DNA from: Prostheceraeus crozeri
Lineage: Eukaryota; Platyhelminthes; Polycladida; Euryleptidae
NCBI GenBank assembly: GCA_907163375.1
Contig: CAJQUW010015625.1
Coordinates: forward strand, 414,943 to 478,942
Direction of reading: 5' to 3'
Length of the DNA stretch: 64,000 nucleotides
Under the pieces are notes generated by a model, which had not been told where the DNA came from, did not search any database, and saw only the letters and a list, made by a program, of their open reading frames with translations. Below are positions 38,490-51,298 of this stretch, piece by piece. How positions within the stretch are numbered: the first letter of the stretch is position 1; the number at the start of each line of letters is the position of its first letter. The position numbers and the translations under genes were made by a program.

Positions 38490-41400
38490 TTATGTCAATA
38501 CATCTCCTGAATGTGGTAGCGTGAGTTTTATTCTTTTGGGTGGAGGTATGTTTGTGTCAGGATGTCCATGTGGAAGAGATGTGTTATGTCCTATCCAACA
38601 CCTCTTATCCTCCCATGCTGAAAGTGCTCGTTTCTTGAACGTGTACGTTTTCACAGTATGAACTTGAGATTTTAAGATTGTCATATTGACAAACGTTATA
38701 GTTTTATTTTTATAGGCCTTCTTATAGGACCGATGTTTCATTTTATGAACAATGGATTTTGATATACCTTTAGCACGCTTAATACTATCTGCACATTCTT
38801 TTAGTTTCATGGAATACATTTTAGGACGGAGGAGAATCATTTCATCTATTTCCTTTCCTGCTGTTTCATCCTTAAAACAACCAAGTTTGGCTTTATTCTG
38901 TATGGAATAGAGTGGATGAGTGGGATTGTAGTTAGATGTGTCGAAATATTTTTCTAATGACTTGCCTACTTCATTAAAATTTAAATCTTTTTGAGTGGTA
39001 ATTCCTAAAAAGAAACTATCTGTATCACCACCCAGCAAGCGAACCTCTTTTACGAGAGGGCATGGTTTTAATATTTTGTAGAAGAGTTGATACATTTCAA
39101 GCTTGGAATAATCTAAAACGGCTTGCCCAATATAGATGGGTTTGCACAACTCAACTTCTGATTTAATCATTTTAACACCTACAAGATCCTCATCGATGAT
39201 GTCTCTATCAATGAAAAGAGGTGATGAGGTCAATTTGTGATATTTTTGTTCATCAACGACTAGTTTGTAATTCATACGTTTTCTAACATCCTCCATGGTC
39301 TTTCCGAATAGACTGTTATTCTTATATTTATAAAAATCCTTTTCAAAATTATTTTGGGCGAGTGCACGTTTTTGACTGTTACTATCTATGTAGGGTTTGA
39401 GGAAGGCTTTCTGTCTAAATTTGATAATGCGGTGAACTGACTTTAGAAGCATGCCCATTTCTAAATAGAATTTTAATATGCAGAAGTGTACGAGATAATT
39501 TTTCTTATCATATTGGGTGAGTAAAAGTTAGCGGCATGGTTTGTACCTTGGCTGTCCACACTCTGTTAAGTTATTATGAAATTGTGACATGAATGGTGAA
39601 AACATATCTTCAGTCACTTCGCCAGATTCAGGTGCAAGTGGGAAATCAGCAGTTTTATTTTTAATACTATTTGGATAAATCAAATCCACTTCAAAATAAT
39701 ATCCCCAATCACCTTCATCTGGAATCTTCAGTATGTTTGAAGGGTTGGAGTAATACTCAAGCTCATCTTGATTTAACCAACTAAACTCGGAATGAGGTAG
39801 TGGTTTAGACAGTGAACTACCATATAAATTATTTTGGTCATAGTACTTTAGGTGGATATGATCATCACCTACTGTTTCAGATTTTATATGATGTTTATTT
39901 ACAAATGTGAGACCACCGCGTATTCCGCGCTCAAATATATTATACATCTCCGGGTCTTGTAAGAGATGAATGGTCTCACCAGTCATTTTAAAGGCTGATT
40001 TAAAGGACATGGCTGGTAGACTGACAAAGTGGACAGGATCTAATTTGTCTTCTTCTAATGCCACTCGTCGAAACTCCTGAAAGACATCAGCCAGCAAAAT
40101 GACATCTAATTCTAAGTAAGCGATCATATAATCGCCAAACGTTTTACAATCAAATTTTAACCATGCCTCTTGAGCATGTTCATAGTCCTCTACTGGACAA
40201 TCTTCACCCGTCAAATCGTTTTTGAATTTGTCAATGGAAGGAAGGGTTGTTTCATTTAGTTTAGACATTGAGCTAAAATACGCATAAGGAAAGACTCCTT
40301 TGCGAGTGAATATTTCATCCGTTAAGTTTGGATAGTGTTTCTTCAAAGTTTGACTATGGGGAAGAAACTTGAGATTACGAACGAGAGAAGCTAGTGACGC
40401 TGACATGAATTGAAATGAATCTAAAAATTTTATTTCGAAGAAGACTGTCTTATTTTCTTTAGTTTTATCTACTGGTACTTTTGCTGTCATTGCCATGAAT
40501 TTTTCTCTCGTTTGTGCTATTACATTAAACTGCCACGATTTCATCTGGCTCAACCCTCCTTTTATGAGCATATGACTGTCATAGCCCTTAAAGTTATGAA
40601 AAATGACGGGTAGTACACGACGTCTCAACCTAAGTGAAAAGTTACATTTGGAGCAGAGTGCGTTTCTAAATTTACCAGTGATGTGATCATGATCACGCAC
40701 TTTCTTAATTTTATCGTCATCAAACGTTTTATGACATTTAGGACAGGATGTGCAACTTTCAAATTTTTGTTTGTCTTCATCTGACATATGTAGTGACTTA
40801 CGCTGCAATTGGGAATCATATGATTGTTGAAATTTAGCAGCTTTATCGAGAAATTCTAGAAATTTTGAAATGCAATCTTCACCTTGCCAAGTATGCATTT
40901 TGTTTTGTCTATTCCTAAAGTGGTCATGCCATACTTCATAGCAGGATATGGCTGCTGGCTTGTGGATGATATCATCAATGTAGCATTCTATGTCTGCGTA
41001 AATGACACGCAGGGGACTTAATTCGTCACCATTATCCCTATGTGAAAACATTTTATCTTTGGGCATGCGTTCCATTTGTAATTTACCTCGCTTGCACCAT
41101 TCATAGTGAGTTTCAAATTTATCTTTACTCCAAAAGGAGCGGATGCAGCGGTCGCATACAAAATGTTCACCTCTTTTAGAGTGCCCCAAGTGAGTGTACA
41201 AGCGAGAGATTTTGGGAATACCACAGTAGTGCCATTCCTCGCTATCATCTTGTTTTACTAATAAGAGGTTGACTACACGTTCATAACAAGTTGAACGTGA
41301 ATTATAGCGGGCACCCTTCAACCCCTTCTCCCACACGTGAACGACAATTTTAATCTTATTATGTTTTTCGAACGTTTCTACATCTTTGATTTTCATGTTG

Positions 41401-42464
41401 TTACTATCACAACCTTCAAAGTCTAGTTCATCCTCCCACTGTCTATAGCTATAGGTGCGATCTCGATGCGCGTTGATATCATTATAGTGAAGGATGGATA
41501 GGACTGCATATTTGAAACACTGTGATTTACAATCGACATTGATGACAGCTTTCTTATTATACAACGTTTTTGGTAGTTTAAATGTGCCTCGAGCTGCATG
41601 ACTTTCTAATAGGGAAATTTTGAATATGGCTGAGTCCACACCATCAAAAATGAGAGCGCTGTCGCGTTGATTGAATTTATCTACATTTGATTTTAAACAT
41701 TGAATGTGAAAATTTAGCCAAGACTCGCAGTCTACAACTTCGGTTGCGGAAGAGGAAGGAACATGAAACTGTATTCTCTCCGTCACTTGACCCGTTTGAA
41801 AATCTATTTTAATATATTTTAGTTTAAGGTAGATTAGCGCCTTCATTCTAAAATTGTCTAAATTGTTGAAGAGCGCTTCGATAATGTTTGAATTTTGAAG
41901 GAGCCACTCAGGAAAATCTACTATTTGAGTATTGGACTCCATGCAGTAGTCGCGTACTAAATTATTATGGGAAACATTAATGAGGGAGATGGTAGAGGTA
42001 CCGTTGGTGTAGTGATCATTTGCATGCGTGTGTTGAAGTCTGTGCGAAGATCGCTGAAAGTGACTATCAAAAGAAAGAGGGCACAAATCGCAAGGAAAGG
42101 AGATGTCATCGTCAGAATCAACTTCACCTCCGGAGATTGACGCCGCTTTGGGTTGACACACACGTTGTTTGATGTGTCGAAGGAGACTGTGCTTCCTTGT
42201 AAACATATGTCCGCAGTCGGCACATTCCCACTCGTTGCCTTGTCGCAAGAGTCCTGAGCTGGAACTCACATCACCTGAAAGAGAAATCATTCTATCATCT
42301 CTGTTCAAGTCTCAGTGTATTATTACAACCTACTTTGACTCAACAACTCTAAACTTTCCTCGAGAAGGGAGGGTGTTGGTGATGAAGTTGATGCCTGAAA
42401 TTGAGGAAGATGCTATTAGCCACACGTTTGAGGGAGATGAGTGAAGAAATTTTCAACTTACCAT
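38490..42464 (-). pseudogene. polB: Protein-primed DNA polymerase, right arm copy
   Basis: Mirror of 33,371-37,345 with the same TAA (39,528-39,530), so the lesion predates the duplication or the arms are copies of one another. Differences include TTG for TCG in the segment after the second intron, GCT for ACT near 41,660 and ATG for ATA near 41,050. Confidence 0.9.
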
Positions 42465-42757
42465 TTCAACGAAATTATGTTTAAGCTTGATACTTCAACA
42501 AGATAGAGACTTCACTCAAATAATACGTCTCAAATTTGGAATTCACTTGTACGCCTCAAATAATAACAGAATTCGCTAGACAACCGTTCACTTATGCGTC
42601 TCAAAGACAGAGTGAAATGACACGAATGTCACTTTGCTTATATACTTTCATTCTCTTCATTCATTGGATGTTCATTCTGATTGGCTGCTTGTGTATACTT
42701 AAGAATTAGAAAAATGTTAAAGTTATCATTATTCAAAGTCAGCATTTCAAAGACAAC

Positions 42758-43195
42758 ATGACAAGTCCTCCAACAACACCAAATACCGCATTGGAGTTCT
42801 CCTCTCCATGTACATCAGCAAAGGTGCTCGTTACACCAAATGCACCAAGAAAGGCGAAGGTGGAGAAGGTGTACCGACTGGACAATATACGAAAGTTATC
42901 ATTATCGGAGGAGGATGAAGAGGAGTTGCCCGACCTAACAGGCATACGGTGGAAATATTTACAATATGATGCCGAAGGGGTGATGGAGATGACCAGCAAG
43001 TCGCACTTGCATCAAATATGGGAGTGGTACACCCCTAACTCCCAACCGCGAACCGTGGCGGAGTGGGCGTACATTGAGAAAGTGAGGGACGCTGCAGAAG
43101 AACGTTTAAAGCAGCTCAACTGTTTTTGTGATCTATGTGAAGCCAGACTCTGGGACGATATTGACGATGAAGACCTTTTGAAATACATGCCATAA
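42758..43195 (+). CDS. Conserved acidic 145-aa protein, right arm copy
   Basis: Mirror of 32,640-33,077; differs by a few N-terminal residues (TTPNTA for TAPNNA). Confidence 0.7.
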   Translation: MTSPPTTPNTALEFSSPCTSAKVLVTPNAPRKAKVEKVYRLDNIRKLSLSEEDEEELPDLTGIRWKYLQYDAEGVMEMTSKSHLHQIWEWYTPNSQPRTVAEWAYIEKVRDAAEERLKQLNCFCDLCEARLWDDIDDEDLLKYMP

Positions 43196-43235
43196 TAAAT
43201 GTTTATTTCGTATTATCTTTGCTTTCATACTGACT

Positions 43236-44060
43236 TACTTGAATGGGGTTTTAGTGAATAATTTAACCATGTATACTTTTTCATTTGGAAATAGTAGCAC
43301 GCTTAGTTTAACTTGTAAATCTTATAACATTTCATATGGGTGATAATGGTAGATGAAATGGTGTCAAATAAATTAAGATAGCTTACACTTCTGATACAGG
43401 GATAGCAATCGACTGCGATCCATGTGTAAAGAGCTTGTTAGACTACGGATGGGCTTAAGTGGATGATTTAACCATGTATACTTTTTCATTTGGAAATAGT
43501 AGCACGCTTAGTCTAACTTGTAAATCTAAAAACATTTCATATGGACGATGATGGTAGATAAAATAGTGTCAAATAAATTAAGATAGCTTACACTTCTGAT
43601 ACAGGGATAGCAATCGACTGCGATCCATGTGTAAAGAGCTTGTTAGACTACGGATGGGCTTAAGTGGATGATTTAACCATGTATACTTTTTCATTTGGAA
43701 ATAGTAGCACGCTTAGTCTAACTTGTAAATCTAAAAACATTTCATATGGACGATGATGGTAGATAAAATAGTGTCAAATAAATTAAGATAGCTTACACTT
43801 CTGATACAGGGATAGCAATCGACTGCGATCCATGTGTAAAGAGCTTGTTAGACTACGGATGGGCTTAAGTGGATGATTTAACCATGTATACTTTTTCATT
43901 TGGAAATAGTAGCACGCTTAGTCTAACTTGTAAATCTAAAAACATTTCATATGGACGATGATGGTAGATAAAATAGTGTCAAATAAATTAAGATAGCTTA
44001 CACTTCTGATACAGGGATAGCAATCGACTGCGATCCATGTGTAAAGAGCTTGTTAGACTA
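43236..44060. repeat. Tandem repeat of about 204 bp, four units
   Basis: GACTACGGA marks the end of units near 43,440, 43,645, 43,850 and 44,056. One unit more than the left arm. Confidence 0.9.
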
Positions 44061-44175
44061 CGGAAGAGAGAAGTGTGTTATGTTGCGTGTGGCGCGTGAG
44101 TGTCCTCCCATTTCATTCCATTCATCAATTCGTCTCATTGATAGAGACAGGTAGAACTCATGGTTCTCATAACGT

Positions 44176-44550
44176 ATGCAATGGAAAGTTTTAGGCAACC
44201 TTCGACAGTTGGCTAAATGTCGCCCTGGCGCGAATGCATACTACGTTGAGACAGAGGCAATCACTTGCAAACATGACGCAGAGAGGTTTAACAAGATTGA
44301 CCATTGCCGAATGTCCCTTGCGGTATACATAGCTACGGGTTTCACCGCCGCCCTTTACAGGAACGCCCGTCGAAAGGAAGTATTACACCGAACTTCATTT
44401 GCAACGTTCAAGTTGACTGATAGCAGATTCAACTTAATGATAGTATTCGCCAGTCCGAAGACTGCCCAGGGCAAACCGCGAGGAGGTTCTATCATGTCTT
44501 GCCCCATGGTGGCCCTTAAGAGAGCCGATGGTTCGTTCTCGGGGACGTGA
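44176..44550 (+). CDS. Conserved 124-aa protein, right arm copy
   Basis: Mirror of 31,490-31,864, identical product. Its C-terminal third is CR143 (44,403-44,544). Confidence 0.6.
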   Translation: MQWKVLGNLRQLAKCRPGANAYYVETEAITCKHDAERFNKIDHCRMSLAVYIATGFTAALYRNARRKEVLHRTSFATFKLTDSRFNLMIVFASPKTAQGKPRGGSIMSCPMVALKRADGSFSGT

Positions 44551-44556
44551 ATTTGA

Positions 44557-44811
44557 CTATTGACTGGAATAGTCAATGGGTATGACGCTTAGGTTGTCGT
44601 ATACCCTATACCGCCTAAGCCGTGGTGGTGCATCTGGCACCTTTCGGATGCGAGTGGTATTTGGAGTCCACACTCCATCCGCCCAAACGATCCTCTTGAT
44701 CTTCCCCTTCTTCTCATCCTCCTCATCCCACTCGTCGAGGATGACGAACTCGGGAATGCCGTTGTCTTCATCAGTGAAGACGGGAATGTTGTCGGCAGAT
44801 GTCGCTTCCAT
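44557..44811 (-). CDS. Small acidic 84-aa protein, right arm copy
   Basis: Mirror of 31,229-31,483 with the same TATATAAG upstream (near 44,850). Confidence 0.65.
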   Translation of the reverse strand: MEATSADNIPVFTDEDNGIPEFVILDEWDEEDEKKGKIKRIVWADGVWTPNTTRIRKVPDAPPRLRRYRVYDNLSVIPIDYSSQ

Positions 44812-44924
44812 CGTGACTTCAAATTGAATGAGAAGCGCTACAATCTTCTAGCTTATATAGGGTTTTCAACAATGAATTGCTCAACAGCGAATCAGAATGC
44901 TTCAGGGATAGCAATCGACTGCAT

Positions 44925-45067
44925 AATGTTCAAGTTGACTGATAGCAGATTCAACTTAATGATAGTATTCGCCAGTCCAAAGACTGCCCAGGGCAAACCG
45001 CGAGGAGGTTCTATCATGTCTTGCCCCATGGTGGCCCTTAAGAGAGCCGATGGTTCGTTCTCGGGAG
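44925..45067. repeat. CR143 repeat, single upstream copy of the right arm
   Basis: Only one CR143 lies between the 84-aa gene and the coiled-coil gene here, against two in the left arm. It ends AACATT (like left-arm copy 2) but joins the flank of left-arm copy 1 (CACGTCACTCC), as expected after recombination between the two. Confidence 0.85.
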
Positions 45068-45165
45068 TGACGTGATGGGGTGGTGAAGGCGGGCAAAGAT
45101 CTGCAATGAAAATGATATGTATTAGAATAGGATATACTATCTTATTTACTTTTTCACTCACCAAG

Positions 45166-46344
45166 TTAGTCATCCTTTGGCAGTCTCGCGCGTTTCCGAA
45201 TCGAGAATTTATGTAGGTGACCGCGCATTCTCAGGCTGGCATGCAGACACTTCTTGCTCGGATGACCATTGTAACATACTATACTTTCGTCGAGGCTTTG
45301 ATTTACCAATACTTCGCCGGCCAAATGATTATCCCGAATAGGGATGTGAAACTCAAACAAACGATCCTCATTCACACGTTCCCACTCATCCCTCATGCGC
45401 TCCAACTTCTCATACGCCTGCCTCTCATCACCCCGCCGAGCCACAGTCCTCTCCAACTCAACATTCCTCGCTCTCAACACACTAATCTCCTTCATCATCT
45501 CCTCAAAATTCGCCTCTGCATCTCTCATTCTTCTCTCCGCAGCACTCGCCCTCTTCTCACACTCATCATTCTTCTCTTCCAACTCTCGCGTCTTATTCTT
45601 CAAATCAGTCACACAACGCCTCATTCTAATGTTTTCATCCGCCACCTCCTTCGACTTCAGTTCCTTCTTTTTTAACTCATCCAACTCCTTCACAACTTCA
45701 TCCTTCACTTTCTTCAAACTCTCATACTTATTTACCAACAAATCATGCGCCATCTGCTGCGAAACATGCCTCTTCTCTTCATCCTTCAACCACCTCGCCG
45801 ACTGCACACGAATCCCACCACTCTTCACTTTTGGGGAAGATGAGCTCTTCGGGGGGTCGGTGATGACAATGTTTGACACCTCCGATGACGAAGAGCTCAA
45901 CTTCCTCACACGCTTCCTCACACGCTGCCTATCTAAATCCACATCATCCTCATCATCACTCTCAAGCACTCTCTTTCGCTCAATCTCACGCTCCAACGAC
46001 GCAACCGCTCTCGCCAACTCATCATTCTCAACAACATTCTCAACAACATTCTCAACCTTACCCTCTCGCTCGATCGCCAACATTCGCTCCCTCTCTTCCA
46101 CAATCAACTGCGTAAATCTCAAATCAGTCACTAAACCACCACTACAGTCAGCATGCACTCTGTAGAAACGCGCCTCATCCTCATCACCCTTCAGCACTCT
46201 ACACTTCACGCACGCAACCCTATTCAAGATAATCATGTGGCCGGTGCCCGCCTTCTTGACGTGAGCCTTGGCGTCCGCACTGCGATTTATACGACCGCAC
46301 ACACACATTTTGATATGGTATTTTCTATTCTTGTCATTAGCCAT
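45166..46344 (-). CDS. Coiled-coil protein, 392 aa, right arm copy
   Basis: Mirror of 29,220-30,398, same product. The 5'-UTR intron, TATA box and flank are also mirrored, to about 46,950. Confidence 0.7.
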   Translation of the reverse strand: MANDKNRKYHIKMCVCGRINRSADAKAHVKKAGTGHMIILNRVACVKCRVLKGDEDEARFYRVHADCSGGLVTDLRFTQLIVEERERMLAIEREGKVENVVENVVENDELARAVASLEREIERKRVLESDDEDDVDLDRQRVRKRVRKLSSSSSEVSNIVITDPPKSSSSPKVKSGGIRVQSARWLKDEEKRHVSQQMAHDLLVNKYESLKKVKDEVVKELDELKKKELKSKEVADENIRMRRCVTDLKNKTRELEEKNDECEKRASAAERRMRDAEANFEEMMKEISVLRARNVELERTVARRGDERQAYEKLERMRDEWERVNEDRLFEFHIPIRDNHLAGEVLVNQSLDESIVCYNGHPSKKCLHASLRMRGHLHKFSIRKRARLPKDD

Positions 46345-47194
46345 GCCTGATTTATCGTTAGCTGTAAGATAATGAAATTTGTATAAGTTTGGAATCATGT
46401 AGTACAGTCATATTCCTAAAGAGTGTAGTGAGTGGCACTCGATCCCGTCGACAGCCCGAAGGCCTTGTACTGATCACTGGGGAAGTGAGAGATCTTCCCC
46501 GATACCCGCTCTTTACAGCTGAAGACATCATTGTCACTGCCCCGAAGTGGTAACAGGAACGCCGAGTCAAAGGTAGTGATCAGTAGCTGGGATCTAACCC
46601 CTCAAAGCTGCCTTAGACTTAGTTAAATTTCAAATCTGATAGCATATTTGAACTCAGGATACTTGAAAACCTTAGTCTATATGTTAAAACTTTGAAAAAA
46701 GTGAAAATTAAGAATTTTAAAAAAAACTCCGCATTTTACTACTCATACTACTTTTAAAAAATTTTATCAGTAGTAAAGACACTATCAAACTCTATCATAC
46801 AAACTTTGAAGTAAGAAGATAGCTTGCCTACTTCAAAAGATAGAGTCCTTTGAAACACCCGATATCCGGAGCTCAGAGCGACGACCGTCGCTTACCTCGT
46901 CTTTCGATGAAGTGATCAGACTTACGTTGTCGGGGGTTTATATATGCTCGGAAGAAAACTTAAAATGGCTCTATCTCCGAAAGTATTCATCGTAGCGACA
47001 TGCGGTTTGTTGCAGACGATTCGTCTCATCATTCTTTACAATATGACACCTGAACCATTCTCATATGACCACGGGAAGTTGGTCCGTCAGCACATATACA
47101 TGTAACATGCCACAAGTGAAAAAATTCCTAAGTGTGAGAGCTCCAGTGTGGTGAAAATTTTGAAAAATTTAAAACTTCCGAATTTCGACCTGGG

Positions 47195-47310
47195 ACCTTT
47201 ACCAAAACATTTTTCATCAAATTTCACTGACCTCCCCCCCTCATTCACAGAAATTTGATGAAAAATGTTTTGGTGACGGTCCCAGGTCGAAATTCCACAC
47301 TTTTAAATTT
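47195..47310. other. Fold-back centre 2
   Basis: The right arm runs through the small TIR hairpin (CCTCCCCCCCTCATTCAC) to GAAATTCCACACTT and then switches strand into TTTTAAATTTTTC. A TTTT match at the switch is the only homology apart from the hairpin itself. Confidence 0.8.
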
Positions 47311-48128
47311 TTCAAAATTTTCACCACACTGGAGCTCTCACACTTAGGAATTTTTTCACTTGTGGCATGTTACATGTATATGTGCTGACGGACCAACTTC
47401 CCGTGGTCATATGAGAATGGTTCAGGTGTCATATTGTAAAGAATGATGAGACGAATCGTCTGCAACAAACCGCATGTCGCTACGATGAATACTTTCGGAG
47501 ATAGAGCCATTTTAAGTTTTCTTCCGAGCATATATAAACCCCCGACAACGTAAGTCTGATCACTTCATCGAAAGACGAGGTAAGCGACGGTCGTCGCTCT
47601 GAGCTCCGGATATCGGGTGTTTCAAAGGACTCTATCTTTTGAAGTAGGCAAGCTATCTTCTTACTTCAAAGTTTGTATGATAGAGTTTGATAGTGTCTTT
47701 ACTACTGATAAAATTTTTTAAAAGTAGTATGAGTAGTAAAATGCGGAGTTTTTTAAAAATTCTTAATTTTCACTTTTTTCAAAGTTTTAACATATAGACT
47801 AAGGTTTTCAAGTATCCTGAGTTCAAATATGCTATCAGATTTGAAATTTAACTAAGTCTAAGGCAGCTTTGAGGGGTTAGATCCCAGCTACTGATCACTA
47901 CCTTTGACTCGGCGTTCCTGTTACCACTTCGGGGCAGTGACAATGATGTCTTCAGCTGTAAAGAGCGGGTATCGGGGAAGATCTCTCACTTCCCTAGTGA
48001 TCAGTACAAGGCCTTCGGGCTGTCGACGGGATCGAGTGCCACTCACTACACTCTTTAGGAATATGACTGTACTACATGATCCAAACTTATACAAATTTCA
48101 TTATCTTACAGCTAACGATAAATCAGGC

Positions 48129-49328
48129 ATGGCTAATGACAAGAATAGAAAATACCATATCAAAATTGTGTGTGCGGTCGTATAAATCGCAGTGCGGACG
48201 CCAAGGCTCACGTCAAGAAGGCGGGCACCGGCCACATGATTATCTTGAATAGGGTTGCGTGCGTGAAGTGTAGAGTGCTGAAGGGTGATGAGGATGAGGC
48301 GCGTTTCTACAGAGTGCATGCTGACTGTAGTGGTGGTTTAGTGACTGATTTGAGATTTACGCAGTTGATTGTGGAAGAGAGGGAGCGAATGTTGGCGATC
48401 GAGCGAGAGGGTAAGGTTGAGAATGTTGTTGAGAATGTTGTTGAGAATGTTGTTGAGAATGTTGTTGAGAATGATGAGTTGGCGAGAGCGGTTGCGTCGT
48501 TGGAGCGTGAGATTGAGCGAAAGAGAGTGCTTGAGAGTGATGATGAGGATGATGTGGATTTAGATAGGCAGCGTGTGAGGAAGCGTGTGAGGAAGTTGAG
48601 CTCTTCGTCATCGGAGGTGTCAAACATTGTCATCACCGACCCCCCGAAGAGCTCATCTTCCCCAAAAGTGAAGAGTGGTGGGATTCGTGTGCAGTCGGCG
48701 AGGTGGTTGAAGGATGAAGAGAAGAGGCATGTTTCGCAGCAGATGGCGCATGATTTGTTGGTAAATAAGTATGAGAGTTTGAAGAAAGTGAAGGATGAAG
48801 TTGTGAAGGAGTTGGATGAGTTAAAAAAGAAGGAACTGAAGTCGAAGGAGGTGCGGATGAAAACATTAGAATGAGGCGTTGTGTGACTGATTTGAAGAAT
48901 AAGACGCGAGAGTTGGAAGAGAAGAATGATGAGTGTGAGAAGAGGGCGAGTGCTGCGGAGAGAAGAATGAGAGATGCAGAGGCGAATTTTGAGGAGATGA
49001 TGAAGGAGATTAGTGTTTTGAGAGCGAGGAATGTTGAGTTGGAGAGGACTGTGGCTCGGCGGGGTGATGAGAGGCAGCGTATGAGAAGTTGGAGCGCATG
49101 AGGGATGAGTGGGAACGTGTGAATGAGGATCGTTTGTTTGAGTTTCACATCCCTATTCGGGATAATCATTTGGCCGGCGAAGTATTGGTAAATCAAAGCC
49201 TCGACGAAAGTATAGTATGTTACAATGGTCATCCGAGCAAGAAGTGTCTGCATGCCAGCCTGAGAATGCGCGGTCACCTACATAAATTCTCGATTCGGAA
49301 ACGCGCGAGACTGCCAAAGGATGACTAA
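48129..49328 (+). pseudogene. Coiled-coil protein, noisy copy
   Basis: Frame is broken near 48,165, 48,853 and 49,078 by single-base indels. The VVEN-coding repeat has two more 12-bp units than the other copies. Confidence 0.8.
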
Positions 49329-49426
49329 CTTGGTGAGTGAAAAAGTAAATAAGATAGTATATCCTATTCTAATACATATCATTTTCATTGCAGATCTTTG
49401 CCCGCCTTCACCACCCCATCACGTCA

Positions 49427-49569
49427 CTCCCGAGAACGAACCATCGGCTCTCTTAAGGGCCACCATGGGGCAAGACATGATAGAACCTCCTCGCGGTTTG
49501 CCCTGGGCAGTCTTTGGACTGGCGAATACTATCATTAAGTTGAATCTGCTATCAGTCAACTTGAACATT
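49427..49569. repeat. CR143 repeat, noisy copy
   Basis: Same junction type as 44,925-45,067, supporting its origin from the right arm. Confidence 0.8.
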
Positions 49570-49682
49570 ATGCAGTCGATTGCTATCCCTGAAGCATTCT
49601 GATTCGCTGTTGAGCAATTCATTGTTGAAAACCCTATATAAGCTAGAAGATTGTAGCGCTTCTCATTCAATTTGAAGTCACG

Positions 49683-49936
49683 ATGGAAGCGACATCTGCC
49701 GACAACATTCCCGTCTTCACTGATGAAGACAACGCATTCCCGAGTTCGTCATCCTCGACGAGTGGGATGAGGAGGATGAGAAGAAGGGGAAGATCAAGAG
49801 GATCGTTTGGGCGGATGGAGTGTGGACTCCAAATACCACTCGCATCCGAAAGGTGCCAGATGCACCACCACGGCTTAGGCGGTATAGGGTATACGACAAC
49901 CTAAGCGTCATACCCATTGACTATTCCAGTCAATAG
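49683..49936 (+). pseudogene. Small acidic protein, noisy copy
   Basis: One base missing at about 49,734 (AACGCATTCC for AACGGCATTCC) shifts the frame. Confidence 0.75.
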
Positions 49937-49942
49937 TCAAAT

Positions 49943-50316
49943 TCACGTCCCCGAGAACGAACCATCGGCTCTCTTAAGGGCCACCATGGGGCAAGACATG
50001 ATAGAACCTCCTCGCGGTTTGCCCTGGGCAGTCTTCGGACTGGCGAATACTATCATTAAGTTGAATCTGCTATCAGTCAACTTGAACGTTGCAAATGAAG
50101 TTCGGTGTAATACTTCCTTTCGACGGGCGTTCCTGTAAAGGGCGGCGGTGAAACCCGTAGCTATGTATACCGCAAGGGACATTCGGCAATGGTCAATCTT
50201 GTTAACCTCTCTGCGTCATGTTTGCAAGTGATTGCCTCTGTCTCAACGTAGTATGCATTCGCGCCAGGGCGACATTTAGCCAACTGTCGAAGGTTGCCTA
50301 AAACTTTCCATTGCAT
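49943..50316 (-). pseudogene. Conserved 124-aa protein, noisy copy
   Basis: One A missing at about 50,205 breaks the frame; the C-terminal part (CR143, 49,949-50,090) is clean. Confidence 0.75.
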
Positions 50317-50429
50317 ACGTTATGAGAACCATGAGTTCTACCTGTCTCTATCAATGAGACGAATTGATGAATGGAATGAAATGGGAGGACACTCACGCGC
50401 CACACGCAACATAACACACTTCTCTCTTC

Positions 50430-51240
50430 CGTAGTCTAACAAGCTCTTTACACATGGATCGCAGTCGATTGCTATCCCTGTATCAGAAGTGTAAGCTATC
50501 TTAATGTATTTGAAACTATTTTATCTACCATCATCGTCCCATAATGAAATGTTTTTAGATTTACAAGTTAGACTAAGCGTGCTACTATTTCCAAATGAAA
50601 AAGTATACATGCTTAAATCATCCAATTAAGCCCATCCGTAGTCTAACAAGCTCTTTACACATGGATCGCAGTCGATTGCTATCCCTGTATCAGAAGTGTA
50701 AGCTATCTTAATTTATTTGACACTATTTTATCTACCATCATCGTCCATATGAAATGTTTTTAGATTTACAAGTTAGAATAAGCGTGCTACTATTTCCAAA
50801 TGAAAAAGTATACATGGTTAAATCATCCACTTAAGCCCATCCGTATTCTAACAAGCTCTTTACACATGGATCGCAGTCGATTGCTATCCCTGTATCAGAA
50901 GTGTAAGCTATCTTAATTTATTTGACACTATTTTATCTACCATCATCGTCCATATGAAATGTTTTTAGATTTACAAGTTAGACTAAGCGTGCTACTATTT
51001 CCAAATGAAAAAGTATACATGGTTAAATCATCCACTTAAGCCCATCCGTAGTCTAACAAGCTCTTTACACATGGATCGCAGTCGATTGCTATCCCGGTAT
51101 CAGAAGTGTAAGCTATCTTAATTTATTTGACACTATTTCATCTACCATCATCGTCCATATGAAATGTTTTTAGATTTACAAGTTAGACTAAGCGTGCTAC
51201 TATTTCCAAATGAAAAAGTATACATGGTTAAATTATTCAC
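50430..51240. repeat. Tandem repeat of about 204 bp, four units (noisy)
   Basis: Units near 50,430, 50,636, 50,842 and 51,045, the same number as the right arm. Confidence 0.85.
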
Positions 51241-51298
51241 TAAACCCCCATTCAAGTAAGTCAGTATGAAAGCAAAGATAATACGAAATAAACATTTA

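Larger units (their letters stand above)
28342..47194. repeat. Giant inverted repeat, arms about 9.5 kb
   Basis: Left arm 28,342-37,896 and right arm 37,939-47,194 are near-identical reverse complements. Near the centre positions i and 75,835-i correspond (for example the 926-codon frames 33,527-36,307 and 39,528-42,308). Arms differ by scattered substitutions, 3 versus 4 tandem-repeat units and one 476-bp cassette. Confidence 0.95.
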
